Source: Eleusine coracana subsp. coracana (lineage: Eukaryota > Streptophyta > Magnoliopsida > Poales > Poaceae). Taken from it: a DNA stretch of 64,000 bases. The notes under the pieces were generated by a model. It searched no databases. It worked only from the letters and a program-made list of their open reading frames with translations, and was not told the DNA's origin. Location: the NCBI GenBank assembly GCA_032690845.1, contig CM064421.1, positions 41,158,963 to 41,222,962 on the forward strand, read 5' to 3'. The position numbers and the translations under genes were made by a program. Shown here piece after piece: positions 33,586 to 46,036 of the stretch (positions within the stretch are counted from its first letter, which is position 1; each line of letters opens with the position of its first letter).

Positions 33586-35858
33586 TTAGTATCCCCGGAG
33601 TTTCTTGGCCACGGTGGTCAGCACTTTGTCACCGACGTAATTACGGAGGAATCGAGTGAACTGATCCTTCCTGATCTGCCCATTCTGCAGCACAGAAAAT
33701 TTTGTGTCAGAGAAAATTCAAGTCTCGGCTCAGCGCAAACGACATCAATCACTAGGAACCTAGGCATATCAGCAATGAACTGAAATTACGAACCACAGAA
33801 TTGTAAGGCAATTGCAGACAAGTTACTATACGACGCGCAACAATTATCAATTTACCTTGAAGCAATCATACGTCTCCTGGAGAGTTTGACACTTGTGGTA
33901 TGGCACGAATTTCTCGAGCTCTGCAAGTAGCGTCGGGAACATGTCGCGAGACGGTGAAGCAGGTTTCTTCAGCTTCGAGGTCGCCTCCGATGATTCTGAA
34001 ACCAAAATTCAGTATTAATCAGGACATGCCATTGGATAGCAACGGGAAACATTTCTGAAGATTCAGACAAGACAATAGGTTACCTTTGGCATGCAGGTTG
34101 GGGCACTTGAAGCTGACGACGAACTCCGGGAGGATCCTTGTATTCATGTCCTTGCTCCATACAACGTACCAGTGGGGATTCGCGATGCCGTCGACGGCGC
34201 TGTCGTAGGCGTCGCTGCTGGGTTGCGACTGGGAGGACCCGGCTGGGATGACCTCCGGGCGGCCCATCATCACACGGCACAGCACGATGTGTGCCTCGCC
34301 GGTCTCGTCTGCCTTGGCCAGCACCGCGCTGATCAAACAAAATTCATAAAGATCATTAGCTTTCCTGATAAAAATTGGTTAACCAAAGAAAGCTCTGCTA
34401 TTGTTCCATGCTGATGTTCAAACGAAGCACTGCAATCTATGATGATCACTGTTGTGTGGAACTTCTGCTACAAATTGACGGCAGCTGTTTCCCCCCCATT
34501 ATCGCAAGAAGCACTTTAACCTCTACTTTCATACTAAGTATTTGTTTATTCCATATCCGATCATCAGGTTAGCGACGAGCCCTTTTTTAATTTAAATCAG
34601 TTTCTTCATGACTAAGAAAGACAAGGCAATTCGCTTCCCAAAATGGCCAATGAAAAAAAAAAGATACGCTAACTGATAACATAGATTTCAGAGAAGAAAG
34701 AGAATCGTCACTGCTAAAGGACCAAGAACTTTGATGAGCTAAGCTCCAAGAGCATATTAGCGATTCCATGAGTTTACCAACCAAAAGAAGAAAGGCCTAG
34801 AAAAAAAAATCATCCTGTAAAATCGATTCAGCTGCATTTCTCCGAAAATGGGAACCGATGCAACTTGATGAAGTAGAACTAACTATACTTTGCCGATTTG
34901 AATGCCGCGATCAACCAAGAACGCGAAAACTTTTAGACATCAGAGCATGTCAGAAGCAGAACGGAAGTCAATTCGGAACTCACCTCGTGTAGGGGCACTG
35001 CGGCGGCGCGAGGTGCACGCCGTCGCCGTGTGCGCGCGCCGCGCCGATCAGCCCCGCGTTGGACTTGGTGACCCCCTGCTCCACCGCGGCGGCCACGTCC
35101 TCCGCCGGCGCGCCGTACCACGCGAACCTGGCGACGGCCGCGGCTTCCCCGCGCTTGGCGGCGACGAGCTGGCCCTGGCGCTGGAACGCGGCGACCCGCT
35201 GGGTCCCGCGCGCGACCCTGCGCACCGCCGTGACCTCCGCGCCACGGGACGCCATCCCGCGGGTGAGGAACAGCTTGCTGATGAGCTGGTAGTCCCTGTC
35301 GCCCTCCTCCAGCGCCGCCGCGCTGTCCCACCGCGCCGGCTGCTTCTTCATCTTCTTCGCCTTCTCCCCCGCGCTGCCGCTGCCGCTGCCGGAGGTCCCG
35401 CGGCTCTCCCCCGACCACCGCTCCTCCACCCCCGACGAGGACTCCGCGTCGGCGTCGTCCCGCCTCCGCTTCCTCGTGGACCCCACGTCGGGCGCCGGGA
35501 AGTAGCACGCGCCGCGGCCGTCGATCCACCCCAGCGGCGCCTGCTCGGCGGTGTCGACGTCGATCCGCGCCATCCGCAGGAAGTCGAAGAGGAACGCGCG
35601 GCCCCCGACGGCGACCTCCGCGAGCACCCGCCGGTCCCGGAACGCGGCGCGCAGCTCCTCGGCCGCCTCGTGGTCCTCCACGTCGGCCCACCTGCCGTCC
35701 TCCTGGTCGAAGCAGAGGAACCGCGCCGGCTCGCCGCACGTCGTGAACTCCCGCCACCGCCGCATCAGCATGGACGCCTCGGCGTTCCCAACACCAGCAG
35801 CGACCGCGGGCATCGTCGTGGCCGCCTTCTTGACGGCGGCGCAGGACGAAAGTTCCAT
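33586..35858 (-). CDS. SRO protein (SIMILAR TO RCD ONE): WWE + PARP-like + RST, 452 aa, 4 exons
   Basis: A plant-specific regulator of stress, hormone and redox responses that binds transcription factors through RST. Exons (minus): 35858-34984, 34328-34084, 33995-33856, 33684-33586; phases add to 1359 bp. The WWE-like domain is about 33-120 (RRWREFTTCGEPARF ... GWIDGRGACYFP). A basic linker (RKRRR at 129-133, KAKKMKK at 166-172) suggests nuclear import. The PARP-like fold is about 188-370 (DYQLISKLFLTRGM ... VHLAPPQCPY ... VLCRVMMGRPEVIP ... WYVVWSKDMNTRILPEFVVSF). I do not see the His-Tyr-Glu triad, in line with SROs lacking ADP-ribosylation activity. RST is about 385-452 (SRDMFPTLLAELEKF ... 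QIRKDQFTRFLRNYVGDK). Exon 1 is very GC-rich, the rest is not, as in many grass genes. Confidence 0.95.
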
Positions 35859-35978
35859 CGCGTTTCGATTGATTCGCCGATCTGTCGCGGCGTATCAAGC
35901 GAGGGGACTCTGCTGCTCCGTGCTTGTGTTCTGTAGTGGCCGGTCGGAGGAGGTGGGGGAAGGGAGACGGAGGCGGGA

Positions 35979-35986
35979 ATATATAT
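35979..35986 (-). promoter_or_regulatory. Probable TATA box of the SRO gene
   Basis: ATATATAT (minus-strand context CATATATATTCCCGCC) lies about 120 bases upstream of the ATG at 35858, a normal place for a short leader. Only sequence and spacing support it. Confidence 0.55.
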
Positions 35987-36517
35987 GTTGGGGATTTCGG
36001 AGAGAGAGAGAGAGGCGGCGGCCGGGTCGGTCTCGTGAGGGGCACGGCGACGTCGGTGACGACGTCGGTTAAGGAAGGTTTAGAGCGTGGTGTTTGTGTC
36101 TGTGCTTCCCGCTTTTGTTTAGTTTCGGAGGATGTTGTTTATTAGGCGATGGCGGTTTGACCGTTCTGCCCCCGCTATGGCTTGGCCGCGGAGGTGACTT
36201 GGTGGGGAAGTCTGGAAATGTCCAGATTAGCCTCGCAACCGTTTTCGTGTGCCCGTGCCTTTTCGGTTCGGTTTTCCGCCGCTGCTTACTTGAATTGGAA
36301 GAAATTTGTTGGGGAGGTTGTGCGCGGTGTGAACTCGGATTGTCTATTGGGGCACACAACGTCCGAACTGGTAAACGAAATCCATCTGAAACAGACAAGT
36401 GTAAGTGTACCCGGATCGGACGGGACACATGCCAACATTTGAATGGCAAATACTGAATCGGAGTATGTATGTATTATCTGGTTTGGATAACTAGATATTA
36501 TTATAGTAATAAAGTGA

Positions 36518-36550
36518 TTTGGTAATTTTTTTTTTGCGGGTATTTAGTAA
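36518..36550. repeat. Possible micro-insertion scar (weak): 8-bp duplication around T-run + GCGGGTA
   Basis: TTTGGTAA (36518-36525) and TTTAGTAA (36543-36550) bracket a T-run ending GCGGGTA. There is one mismatch and low complexity, so this is a weak case. Confidence 0.4.
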
Positions 36551-38432
36551 ATTTTTATGGACGGAGAAATTTTTATGGACGGAGAAAGTGCGATGATTTA
36601 CTAATTGTGCCGATACAACGCAGGTGTTCCACACGGGACGTAAGGACGAACCCAGATAATTCTCGCATCCACGAAATGCTGTTGACTACAAAGAAAAAAA
36701 AAACATATTATCCATGTTAGCGGCACTATAATTTTTTCTCGCATGAAACACGCTGGATGTACGTGCCGCACGAAATCTTTCTTGCTCTACCGGATCTGCC
36801 CTTACTTCCACCTACTTGCTTCGCTCAGCGGCTCATGTTCCTTGGATGCCAGGTTTGATGCGCAAAAACGGCGCGTCGTTTTCGCTTACGCACCCGCTAC
36901 GGTTCTTCCATTTTTTTTCCCACCCTTTTCTTTTTTTCCTTGGCGCGTAAGATTTCCTCCGCGCCGACGACCATAACTCGCACACCATTTCTTCTTGAGA
37001 CGCAAGCACGAACACACGAGGCCCCCGTGACGGCCGCCCCCACTTGCCAGCGTGGCGCCTAGCCGACGCTGACCTCCCGCTACCTAGGTAAGCTCCGGGC
37101 GTTGACCACCTCGCGATTTCAAGAATCATGTGCGCGCTTGAAGATGGTGTGGGTGGACTTGTTCGAATTGGCGAGTTACGCTGCTTCCATACGGAGTCGT
37201 ACTGGCTCCGTGCTGGTCAAGTACAGTTTATTTCACCACAGCAGCCAGCTGCGATTTATTGGGCCGGCGATTCCTTATCATCATCGCATCACATGCTGCG
37301 TGAGCGGATCAACTTAGCGGCAAGCTGTTTACTTTCAACTTTCCCTCGTCGTCCTTCGCCGATCGATCTCCGTGAGCACTTCTCTGGAAACATCTCATGT
37401 CTCTCTGGTCCTTTCACATGGCGCCAAATTAACGTGTCATCCCTGCACAGCCCGGCGCGAGTGGTCGAGATCGAGAATGCTTATGAACGTTTGCAGCCTT
37501 TAGGACTCTCAGTTTACACACAGAGAGACGCAGTAGCCATTACTGTGCAAATCGGTGGCAGAGATCCTGAGCAACGTAACACATTTTTTATGTTCCACTG
37601 TTACAGCTGCTTAGCTTGCTGTTTCAAGAATTCTATCATAGGAAGCAAGCATTAATCGGCGCGCGATCTCCTTACTCACGAAACGTTGTGAATTCGGCAA
37701 AAACTGCCAGATTTGTGCTACCGTAGGTGCCACATCTCGAGATATTTCAGCACCGCCGATACAAAGCTGGCCGCCGCCCGAGTTCCAGAGCAAAAGATAT
37801 TTTATGGCACTATTCAAGTTATAGCTTACAGCTTACCCCATCCATCATGCAAGATGAGTCTTTTTTTTCCAGCGGTAAGCGGTTGAGTCGTCCTGACGCA
37901 ACCAACGCAAGCTAACACAGAATCCCTGACACGTTCTTCTCGAGGAACGGAGACAAAAATAAATCCTGGCACGTCAACCCTGTCACACACGGGGTCCAAA
38001 TCTGGTGATAACTCCGTCGGTTTTTTCTAAACCACCGGAATTCTCAGGTCGGCCGTCGGCGACCGAGCGAAGCCGTCAAGCGGACCAAGCAATTAGAACG
38101 AGTATAGGCTGGCTGCTAATAATAAGCAGTTAGATCCAGTCCTTGATACTAATTAATTTGACCGCTAATTCAGTTTACTTGCCCGACTCGCGCGCGACGT
38201 CTGTCTCGATCCCGATACGGCCATGTACGCACGGTACCCGTGCGGACGTGGCAGTTACTTAGGGCCTAAGCTAACCTAACCCGGCCTTTGATAACCCGCA
38301 TCAACAACTAAACCCGCGCCGCTCCAGGGCCCAGCTGGGGCCCAAACCGTAAAGGAATTGAACCCAGCATGTATGCGTTGCAAGATCCATGCGTGCTTAG
38401 TTTTGTTTACTGGCTTACGGTGCAAGATCCAT

Positions 38433-38483
38433 GCATGCTTTGTTTTGTTCGTTGATCTCAAAAAAAAAAAAGCATGCTTTGTT
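38433..38483. repeat. Micro-insertion scar: 12-bp duplication around 27 nt ending in A12
   Basis: GCATGCTTTGTT at 38433-38444 and 38472-38483. The insert reads TTGTTCGTTGATCTC followed by 12 A. The bases TTCG after each copy suggest the duplication may be longer. Confidence 0.75.
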
Positions 38484-40292
38484 CGTTTCGATCGGCTCAG
38501 GTAGTCAGGTTCGGTTCGGGTTCGAGAGTAATCCTTTTTGCGGCCGTCGCCTTTGCTTTCTGCCAAAGCAAAGAACAATGGCCGGCCTGCGAGGAGGCCA
38601 TGAAGAAGAAATGAGGTGTCCCGTTCGCTGATTACTCCCTGGACTTCTCCACGATTTGCAACGAAGCCCTGAATCAACATTATAAATATCAGATTCTCAG
38701 TAAGGCACAGCAATGCATTTAGTTGATTTCCTGAAACTGCCAAGCGTATTTATACTTGAATAATGCATTGCGTGGCGTTCTGTACAGAACGAGAAGCTTG
38801 GCACCGAAGGTAAGCTACAAATGGCAGCTTGACATATGCAGCTATCCAGTGGATACTAGTTTTTTTCTTGCAACTGGTCAGGCAAACGATAGTCACACCA
38901 ACGGAATTTCTGGAACCTCGAGGCGGTTTCATGCAAGGAACACAGGAAAGGCAGATTGCAAGGAGGAGGATTAAAGACGGGCGGAGGGAAAAAAAAAATT
39001 GGTCGCCTTCTTTTGGGTTTTTCTGTGATGGAAGGGGGCATTGGCAAGGTCAGAATTCCACCTAGTTGACCCCTTTTGACGCGATTCTTTGCGATAAACA
39101 TAGCTTTCCCTGCATGCACTGTATTGACATCATCAGATCAGGTTCTGCGTCACTAAGCAAAGCGCACGCTTTCACTCCGACTAAGCTGCGTTCACAGGCG
39201 CGTGGGAGTCACTAAGCAAAAGCACGCTTCACTACGGCGCTAATAAGAAAGTTATAACTTCCTTTGCTTCACATTTGAATTCATCTGGTAGCGATAGCCC
39301 AAACTGATTTAGCACCAAATATTTAAATTCAAGCAAAACATAATAATATAGGTTGGGTTCCGCACAATGTTTATGATGTCATGTTTTACAACATTCTATG
39401 TAAAATCTACCATAGATTTCAATCTCTCTCATTTGTTATCACCTTGTTCTTTTCTTTTTTCCAAGCAATGGAAGTGAAAGGTAATGTGATTTTAGGAATT
39501 TGGATGGAATTTTCCTCTTCAGGCTGATATGTGTCCTCAAAATGTAGCCAAAGTTTAAAAGAAAACAGAAAATAAAAACAATATATGTGCATTGTTTCTT
39601 CGTTAAGGAAAGAATTTGGTAGAGGAGAGTATATAGTCAATTTTTCATGACCTGTCGCCCTATTTGCAGGCGGAAAGTTCTTCAAAAGCTTTCAGCTTGT
39701 GTGGCAAGAGGATCCAATTCCCCTTTCCACTTGTGGGTTATGTGTGGTTCTCAACCATCACTTATGATTTGGTACAAGTTAGTATCTTTTGGATAAAGAT
39801 TAGCTGCTTGATTAGTCTATCCGTTGAACTCACTTGGTTGCCCATATATTATTTTAATTTCTTTGTTTATAGGCTCTCTTTTCCTCGCAAAAAAGGGTGT
39901 TATTTGGGTTCTAGAAAAGCTGGCCGGTAGTAGAACAACAGAATCTTCATGCATGAGGCACCACTTCATTAGCCCCAAAGGAAGGAATCAAGGAACCATT
40001 GAACTGGGGCCTGCAGAGTATAAAGGGGAGAACAAGGTAGCTGTGAAAATTCTCAATTGACACCTACCTCAAAACGTTTTTTTAAGGTTCTCCTTATATA
40101 CCTTCCTTCGTCTTACTGATCAAAATAATCCTGGAAAGAGGACGATTTCTTATGGACTTAAGCCTCAGTAAAACGCACCGCATTTCTTGAAAGTTGAAGA
40201 CGGGAACATTTTGCTGGGGCTCCGAAATTCTTGTGTAGAGCAAATGTTAAAGTTGTAGATATAAATTAGTGTAAATAAAAATTCATCATACA

Positions 40293-40366
40293 GCTTTCGT
40301 AGCTCAGTTGGTTAGAGCACCCGTTTAGTAAGCGGGAGGTCTTGAGTTCGACTCTCAACGAAAGCA
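40293..40366 (+). tRNA. tRNA-Thr (anticodon AGT), 74 nt
   Basis: Acceptor arms GCTTTCG (40293-40299) and CGAAAGC (40359-40365) pair perfectly, with discriminator A at 40366. The D-arm contains AGCTCAGTTGGTTAGAGC. The anticodon stem-loop CCCGT-TTAGTAA-GCGGG puts AGT (read as IGU) at 34-36, decoding ACU and ACC threonine codons. The T-arm contains GGTCTTGAGTTCGACTCTC. There is no intron and no encoded CCA, as normal for nuclear genes. The A-rich, CA-containing upstream and T-rich downstream flanks fit RNA polymerase III transcription. Confidence 0.96.
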
Positions 40367-41908
40367 ACTCTTCATTTCTATTTTGCTATTAGGCAAATTT
40401 AAATCCGGTTGCCTTGTAAACGCATCGTACGGTACCATTTTTCTTTCTTTCCTCTTTTTTGTTTTGCCTCAGGAGTCAGGATCCCTCAAATTTGCAGAAA
40501 GCAATCACTTCAGCCTCGTCAAATGTGCATAAATGGGCAGATTAAGAAGCTGTTGCTCAAGTTTTAAGGTATATATGGTCATCCATACCATTGGTTTACG
40601 GATAAAATGGAATCTTGACGGCACAAACTGTGGGACAGCAAAGAATTTCAGCCGATTATAGTGCAAAGAAGAATGCAACCACTGGAGCGCTGCAATTATG
40701 GAACACCAGAAAGAGGCCGCCTAATCGGATGGTTCAGGACTTCAGGGCTCACCGGAGCCAATTCTGCAGGTATTATTAGTACGGGCCTCATCACCTAGGC
40801 ATAAAAAAAGGAAGTGTAACCAAGATATAAGAAATAATCATATCTGATATCTCGATCTCTCAGTCAACGACATTGCAGAGATAATGGGGCTTGCACTAAC
40901 CGAAAGGATACCAACAGATCAACGGAACAGGAAAGGCCGGGGGGAATAGATATGAACCCCTGACCCTAAAATAGGACGATGCTTTGACAAAATGATTGCA
41001 GATGCAGTCCCCAAATTGCTGGAAACTGAGTGCAACATTAAATGTAAAAGAAAGAAAGATGATGCATAACTGAAAAAATTTGTGATGGTCTTGTGGACCT
41101 GTGGTGAACTGGTGATGGGAATGGCATGTGCAAATTGGTTGTTAAAAAAAAGCGATTGCTATGATCCTGTCAAGACAAAGGATCCATAATACTATGTTCT
41201 CCTCATTTTAGCAGTCCATGTTATAGCTACATCAAACGTTAGAACGCCTGGAGTCGAGGCCAGGTCGAAAGACATCCTGTTCCCTCAATTGATTCATTGA
41301 TGAGTGAAACCAGATGGATACCAAACCTGAAAATTACATTAAGCGTGATAGTGAATGCTATGTGATCTCCTGTAGAGTTATGAGGTTGAAACTTGGTGCA
41401 GAAGTAACATAGAAAGTTCAGCAACTATAGCTCCATTAATATTTTGTCGGAAAGAGATGTTTCAGGCATTACCACCACCAAACATATCTGTCTTTCAGTT
41501 ACATCTCTATTCGTTGGCAACACTTTGATATCTGTAAGTAAAGTCAATAAAACTGTAAAGAATTTTAAAGGTCGATGCAGAAAAATGCTCAATCATCTCT
41601 CGACCCGCCAGTGTATTAGTCTAGCTAACTATGAAGGAAGAAAACATTACGAAGAACTCCCATTTAGTTAAGATTCAGGTTGAAGCCAATCTCTTCGTTT
41701 ATTTCTTGGACCATAAGTTAACTGGTCGGTACAGTTGACGATGTCCTCAACTTTTTTGAACTTCCAGAGTGAGTTGACATAGATTTTTAGGCCTCAAAAT
41801 TCCCAACTCGTATGAAAAATAGACCAATTTTAATTAGCAATTAAAAGGAATAAATATAATAATGATATGCACGAATTGTTACTCATGTTGAGCTAAAGGC
41901 CAAGTAGC

Positions 41909-41949
41909 AAACATGGATAATATTTTTAGAAACGAAACATGGATAATAT
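41909..41949. repeat. Micro-insertion scar: perfect 15-bp duplication around 11 nt
   Basis: AAACATGGATAATAT at 41909-41923 and 41935-41949. The insert is TTTTAGAAACG, the reverse complement of CGTTTCTAAAA. Confidence 0.85.
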
Positions 41950-42241
41950 ACACTGGTAACACTTGGATATACACACACACCATGGTAGAAACATTGTTAT
42001 CCGTGCGACTACCAAAACAGCCTTGATTGACAAATGTGCGCACCGCCACAATTTTTCTTCTACCTTAATTAGAACCTCCGTCAGGGCACCATGTATTATG
42101 CGCCGCCCTCTGAATGTGACAGTAGCCGATTGACCAGACATACGATCTCTTCCATCTGGGCCCATTGGCAAACTGCACATAGCATGATTTAAATAAGCCG
42201 GGAGTAGGATCAATCGTCAGCTCACTCACCCGACGTCATTC

Positions 42242-42287
42242 GACATGGCACTAGTCCCGGTCTTTCGAAAAAAGACATGGCACTAGT
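42242..42287. repeat. Micro-insertion scar: perfect 14-bp duplication around 18 nt
   Basis: GACATGGCACTAGT at 42242-42255 and 42274-42287. The insert is CCCGGTCTTTCGAAAAAA. Confidence 0.88.
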
Positions 42288-42451
42288 TCTTGATGAGCAG
42301 CTATGGAATCAGGCAACGGCAGAGCAGAGCAGGCGGGCCGCAGGCCTCGAACAGAGCAGGGTCGGGGTCCATGGACCGTCGCTGCTCGCTTGATTGTGAA
42401 TGGAAATGCCGAATGCGCCTCATTGGAGAATGGAGGAACCCTATTGATGAG

Positions 42452-42510
42452 TGCTGGCTGAATATTTATTATTATTATTTTTGCTTTTCAGAACTGACTG
42501 CTGGCTGAAT
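42452..42510. repeat. Micro-insertion scar: perfect 12-bp duplication around 35 nt
   Basis: TGCTGGCTGAAT at 42452-42463 and 42499-42510. The insert is 35 nt with an (ATT)n start. On the other strand it ends in CAAAAATAATAATAATAAAT, a tail-like end. Confidence 0.75.
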
Positions 42511-42861
42511 CTGCCAGTGCACTGCACGGAGGACGGCAAAATGGAAGCTCTGTCCAATTCGAAGTTTCAACACGGTATTGCAAATGGGCCAATTTAAGTT
42601 CAAATTTCTGGGCCATATACTTGGAACGGCCGGAGTTCCAGTCCATATAGGTTCAAGTGCATACACTTACGAATCTGGCCTACGGATCGTCAATCACGCT
42701 TGGAACACCGAAACCAGCCCAGAAAGCCCAATCAGTCAACTGGCACTTGCAATACCTAGCTCGTCTCGTGTCTCTCCCTCTTCCTCTTGGTCTCTCTCTC
42801 TGCTTTTCCGCTGTTCATTTGCTTTCCTGGTATCTTGGAGAAATTAGGGGAGAGGACAAGA

Positions 42862-45800
42862 ATGGCGGCCTCTTCAGCTCTCAGGGTACGCGAGCACGCA
42901 CGCACGCACGCACTTCGGCTCCGCAGCTTTCTTCCATATTCTTTCTGCATCTCGTGCTTACACTGGTGCCTTCAACGATGCAGCTAATCCTGGGCTCCTC
43001 GTCGGCGTCGCGCCGCCAGATTCTGTCCGAGATGGGATACCAGTTCACTCTTCTTGTTGGTGATTTCTCCCCTCGTATTTGAGAGTTTAGGCCTCAGCGG
43101 TTCTCTCTTCACTGTTTTGTTAATTTTTTTCCCTCTCTATTTTTCCTCGTGTGGGGGATGTAGAGTGCGGATATCGACGAGAAGGCGATCAGAAAGGAGA
43201 AGCCGGAGGAACTGGTGGTCGCCCTGGCTCATGCCAAAGTAATTTCTTTCTCTATTTTGCTCAAGAATCTGTTCTACTCTCTTTTTAATTGAAGAATGTT
43301 GAATTTGGGTGGGGACTGGAGCTAACTAGTATGGGATTCGGTACCTGGGTTTCTAGTATTAGTATTTATGATTAGATTGAAAATTGAGGCGCCTGGCAAG
43401 GGCGAAGATTCCGGCCATGCTGTTAAGTGTCTGTTATTGGGCTGGTCTAGTTTTGGTTCACATTCATCTTTTAGTTATTCCAGTGTAGTTAATAGCTGGT
43501 AAAAGCAGTGGTGGTGAGATTAGGCATTGTTTTCTTTATATATTACTGCGTTTTGCCGATGCTGCAGGCGGATGCTATACTGGAGAAGATGCAAAACAAT
43601 GGGATGATGAAAGAGATTGTTGATTCTCAAGATACTACTCTGTTGATTACTGCTGACCAAGTGTGTATCTTACATCTCTTCCAGCACACTCTGCTTGATA
43701 ATCTTTTATGATTTGTACTGACAATTGTAGTTATTACATAATGTATATGAATATAACAGTGTATTCACAAACTACCAAGCGATTGAAATGGGCCTCAGAA
43801 CTATCGTTCAGGCTGCATTTGAGCTACATGAATCTCGAGTATGTTGCCATTGTACTACTAACTGAATCACTCGCTCTGTTCTTAAATTGATGAAGTTAGG
43901 AGTCCTAATGGAAACAATTAAAAAATGGAGGGAGTAGTTCTTTACCAATCTGTGCCCTAGAGTCGTGAGTAGACAACTAGACATTTATTTTTCCACTTTT
44001 ATCAGGACTTCAGTGATATTAGAAAACTAAAATGATAGTGAGTTAGTCACAGGACAATCTATAATGTTCATTATTTCTCAGCATTCACATGGATGATAGA
44101 AGGGATGAACTTTGAGATGTATGTTAGGCTAACAGTCTGCAAAATGTATGTGACCAAGTCAAGAGGCATGGTGTCTGCCGAACCATGTTCATATGCAATA
44201 TGTTGTTTTTGTCTTTGGCTTAATTAGTTTCGGGCCTTTAAGGCACCATATTGTAGATAATAACTATAGTTGGTTACCACAGTTACGGCCAATATTCTTG
44301 TGCCTGCTTGTATGCTTGTTTGATCAATCACTCATGCTTGTTCTTCCCATACAAAATCATATCGCTAACAACTGTTGATTTATTGGAAGCAAAGTTTCCT
44401 TGTCATTCCTTGTCACTATTTCAGTATTGCTAAAATTAAAAGTGTTGGTTAGGTTCAATAAGACATTAGCAATCAGTAATAGAATATGAACAATGTTCAA
44501 GTTGAGACATATTTCTGGGTTTTTTCAAATGCTCGCATATGTAATGAGTGAACACATGCATTAGGTCATGTTTTTTATTTTGTCATCTCTTATTCTATTA
44601 TTTGTTCTTTATGGAGGTTGTGGTTCATGATGGAGTGATTAGAGAAAAACCTAGCACTCCAGAAGAGGCACGGGAATTCATCAAAGGTTATTTTGTGCAA
44701 GCACCCTACTTTTTTTACATGGTTCATTAGACGTCCTTCGCTGTGGTGCTTTACAAGCAAAAGTTTCTCTTCAGGATACTCTGAAAGCCATGCTGCAACC
44801 ATTGGATCTGTGCTTGTTACAAATGTGAAAACTGGAGTTAGAAGGGATGGATGGGATAAAGCAGAAGTATGGAGTACTATATAAGTTTCTCTGATGTTTG
44901 ATTTAGCTATGAGTATCACCATCCTTACACTTGATATCTGGTTCATTTTGAACCCTTAACATTCTGGTTGGGTAACTGTAACTTCGCCGCCAATCTCTTT
45001 TTCAAAACAATGATACACACATTTCCTACGTGTTCAAGAAATAACTTCACACACTATTCCTGGTGCAGATCAAAATTACTAGTTTAGTTTTATTTGGTTA
45101 AATATCAGCTTTCTGTCCAAGTTAGCCTCTGTTTTCAGTTCAAGTATTAGGTAAACCAGTATTGGCACAAACACTAAGTATTATTTTGACTGAACTCAGC
45201 CTGGAAGTTTAGAGGCTCTTTTACTCTTTCATAAACTTAAGGGCTGAGGTGGAGACTGAACTCAAAATTGATGGACTAATTTGGTTATTATGAATCAAAT
45301 GCTAGACTCTTAAGATAATTGGTTTGGACAGTATATTATTTTTTATTATACTGAACTATAACTAACCTTTCATACAGTAATGACCATGTATGTTCCAGTA
45401 TATTAGGATCCTAATCTTCCCATTGCTTTGAGTTTTTTAAACCCATGTGGTGCATAGTTCCTGTTTGTCCTGTACTCCTATAACGATTTTCCACTGTAAA
45501 TGTTGATGATCAGGTTTACTTCCACAAAATACCCGACAAAGTTGTGGAGAGTTTGGTAAGTCTGCCATCTATTATGATTTTTGTGTTTGTCTTGACAGCA
45601 ATGTGGCTTTGTTGAGTTTTACATATCACAGTTTGGCAGGTGGGATCTCATTGATACGTGAATTTTGCTTAGCACTTAATAGTTATGGCCTTATGGGCAT
45701 ATGTTTGCACAGAATTCACCCTGGCATCATAGTTGCACTCAAATAAACCTTTCAATTTTTGCACGTTGCAGATCGAGGAGGGCAATGTCTTCTATGTGGC

Positions 45801-46036
45801 TGGTGGACTGCTAGTAGAGCACCCTCTAACTTCACCTCTTGTGGAAGCAATTGTAAGTTGCTCTCCTATAAGTTATGGTTTTAAGTCGAATACCGAGTCT
45901 ATGTGTTTGATTCAGACGTTATGACACTGCGTCTGATTGTTCGAACTCCATGCAGGTCGGTACAATTGACAGTGTAATGGGGCTACCGAAAGCACTCACG
46001 GAGACACTCATCAAGGAGTCCTTTTCAGAGCCTTAG
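42862..46036 (+). CDS. Maf-like nucleoside triphosphate pyrophosphatase, 209 aa, 9 exons
   Basis: A Maf/ASMTL-type enzyme that by family hydrolyses noncanonical or pyrimidine NTPs to NMP and PPi, cleaning the nucleotide pool. Exons (plus): 42862-42885, 42984-43055, 43164-43238, 43568-43660, 44617-44686, 44775-44866, 45514-45555, 45772-45852, 45956-46036. All are GT-AG and phases add to 630 bp. Residues 9-27 are LILGSSSASRRQILSEMGY, the family signature. D87 in ITADQVV is the expected catalytic Asp, followed by HDGVIREKP, ESHAATIGSVLVTN, VYFHKIP, and FYVAGGLLVEHPL at about 164-176. The first exon (MAASSALR) is chosen because it splices in phase 0 to the signature; an ATG at 42978 would give a slightly shorter start. 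Length is normal for the family. Confidence 0.93.

Larger units (their letters stand above)
35859..40292. other. SRO promoter and intergenic DNA up to the tRNA
   Basis: No gene I can support. A 17-bp unit (ATTTTTATGGACGGAGA) is tandemly doubled at about 36550-36585. Duplication scars are at 36518 (weak) and 38433, and a further near-repeat (TGCAAGATCCATGC) at about 38379 and 38421. At 39664-40060 there is a stretch with an intron-like acceptor (TTTGCAG) and two open segments, which might be a gene relic, but no family is recognised. Confidence 0.5.
40367..42861. other. Spacer between tRNA-Thr and the Maf-like gene
   Basis: No gene recognised. It holds three micro-insertion scars (41909, 42242, 42452). 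The last 200 bases should contain the Maf promoter and leader. CCTCTTCCTCTTGG and other pyrimidine-rich stretches precede the start, but no firm TATA box is seen. Confidence 0.5.

Noticed and set aside
34902..36045. Long frames of 344 and 370 codons over SRO exon 1
   Set aside because: Both are GC-driven shadows. The frame encoding WWE and PARP-like domains joins correctly to the other exons.
39664..40060. Possible exon pair upstream of the tRNA gene
   Set aside because: An acceptor-like site and short open segments exist, but no family is recognised and no phase-consistent join was found.
43780..43940. Stowaway MITE suggested by GGAGGGAGTA near 43928
   Set aside because: Only one end resembles a Stowaway terminus. 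The left end is too diverged to call, and no TA target duplication is clear.
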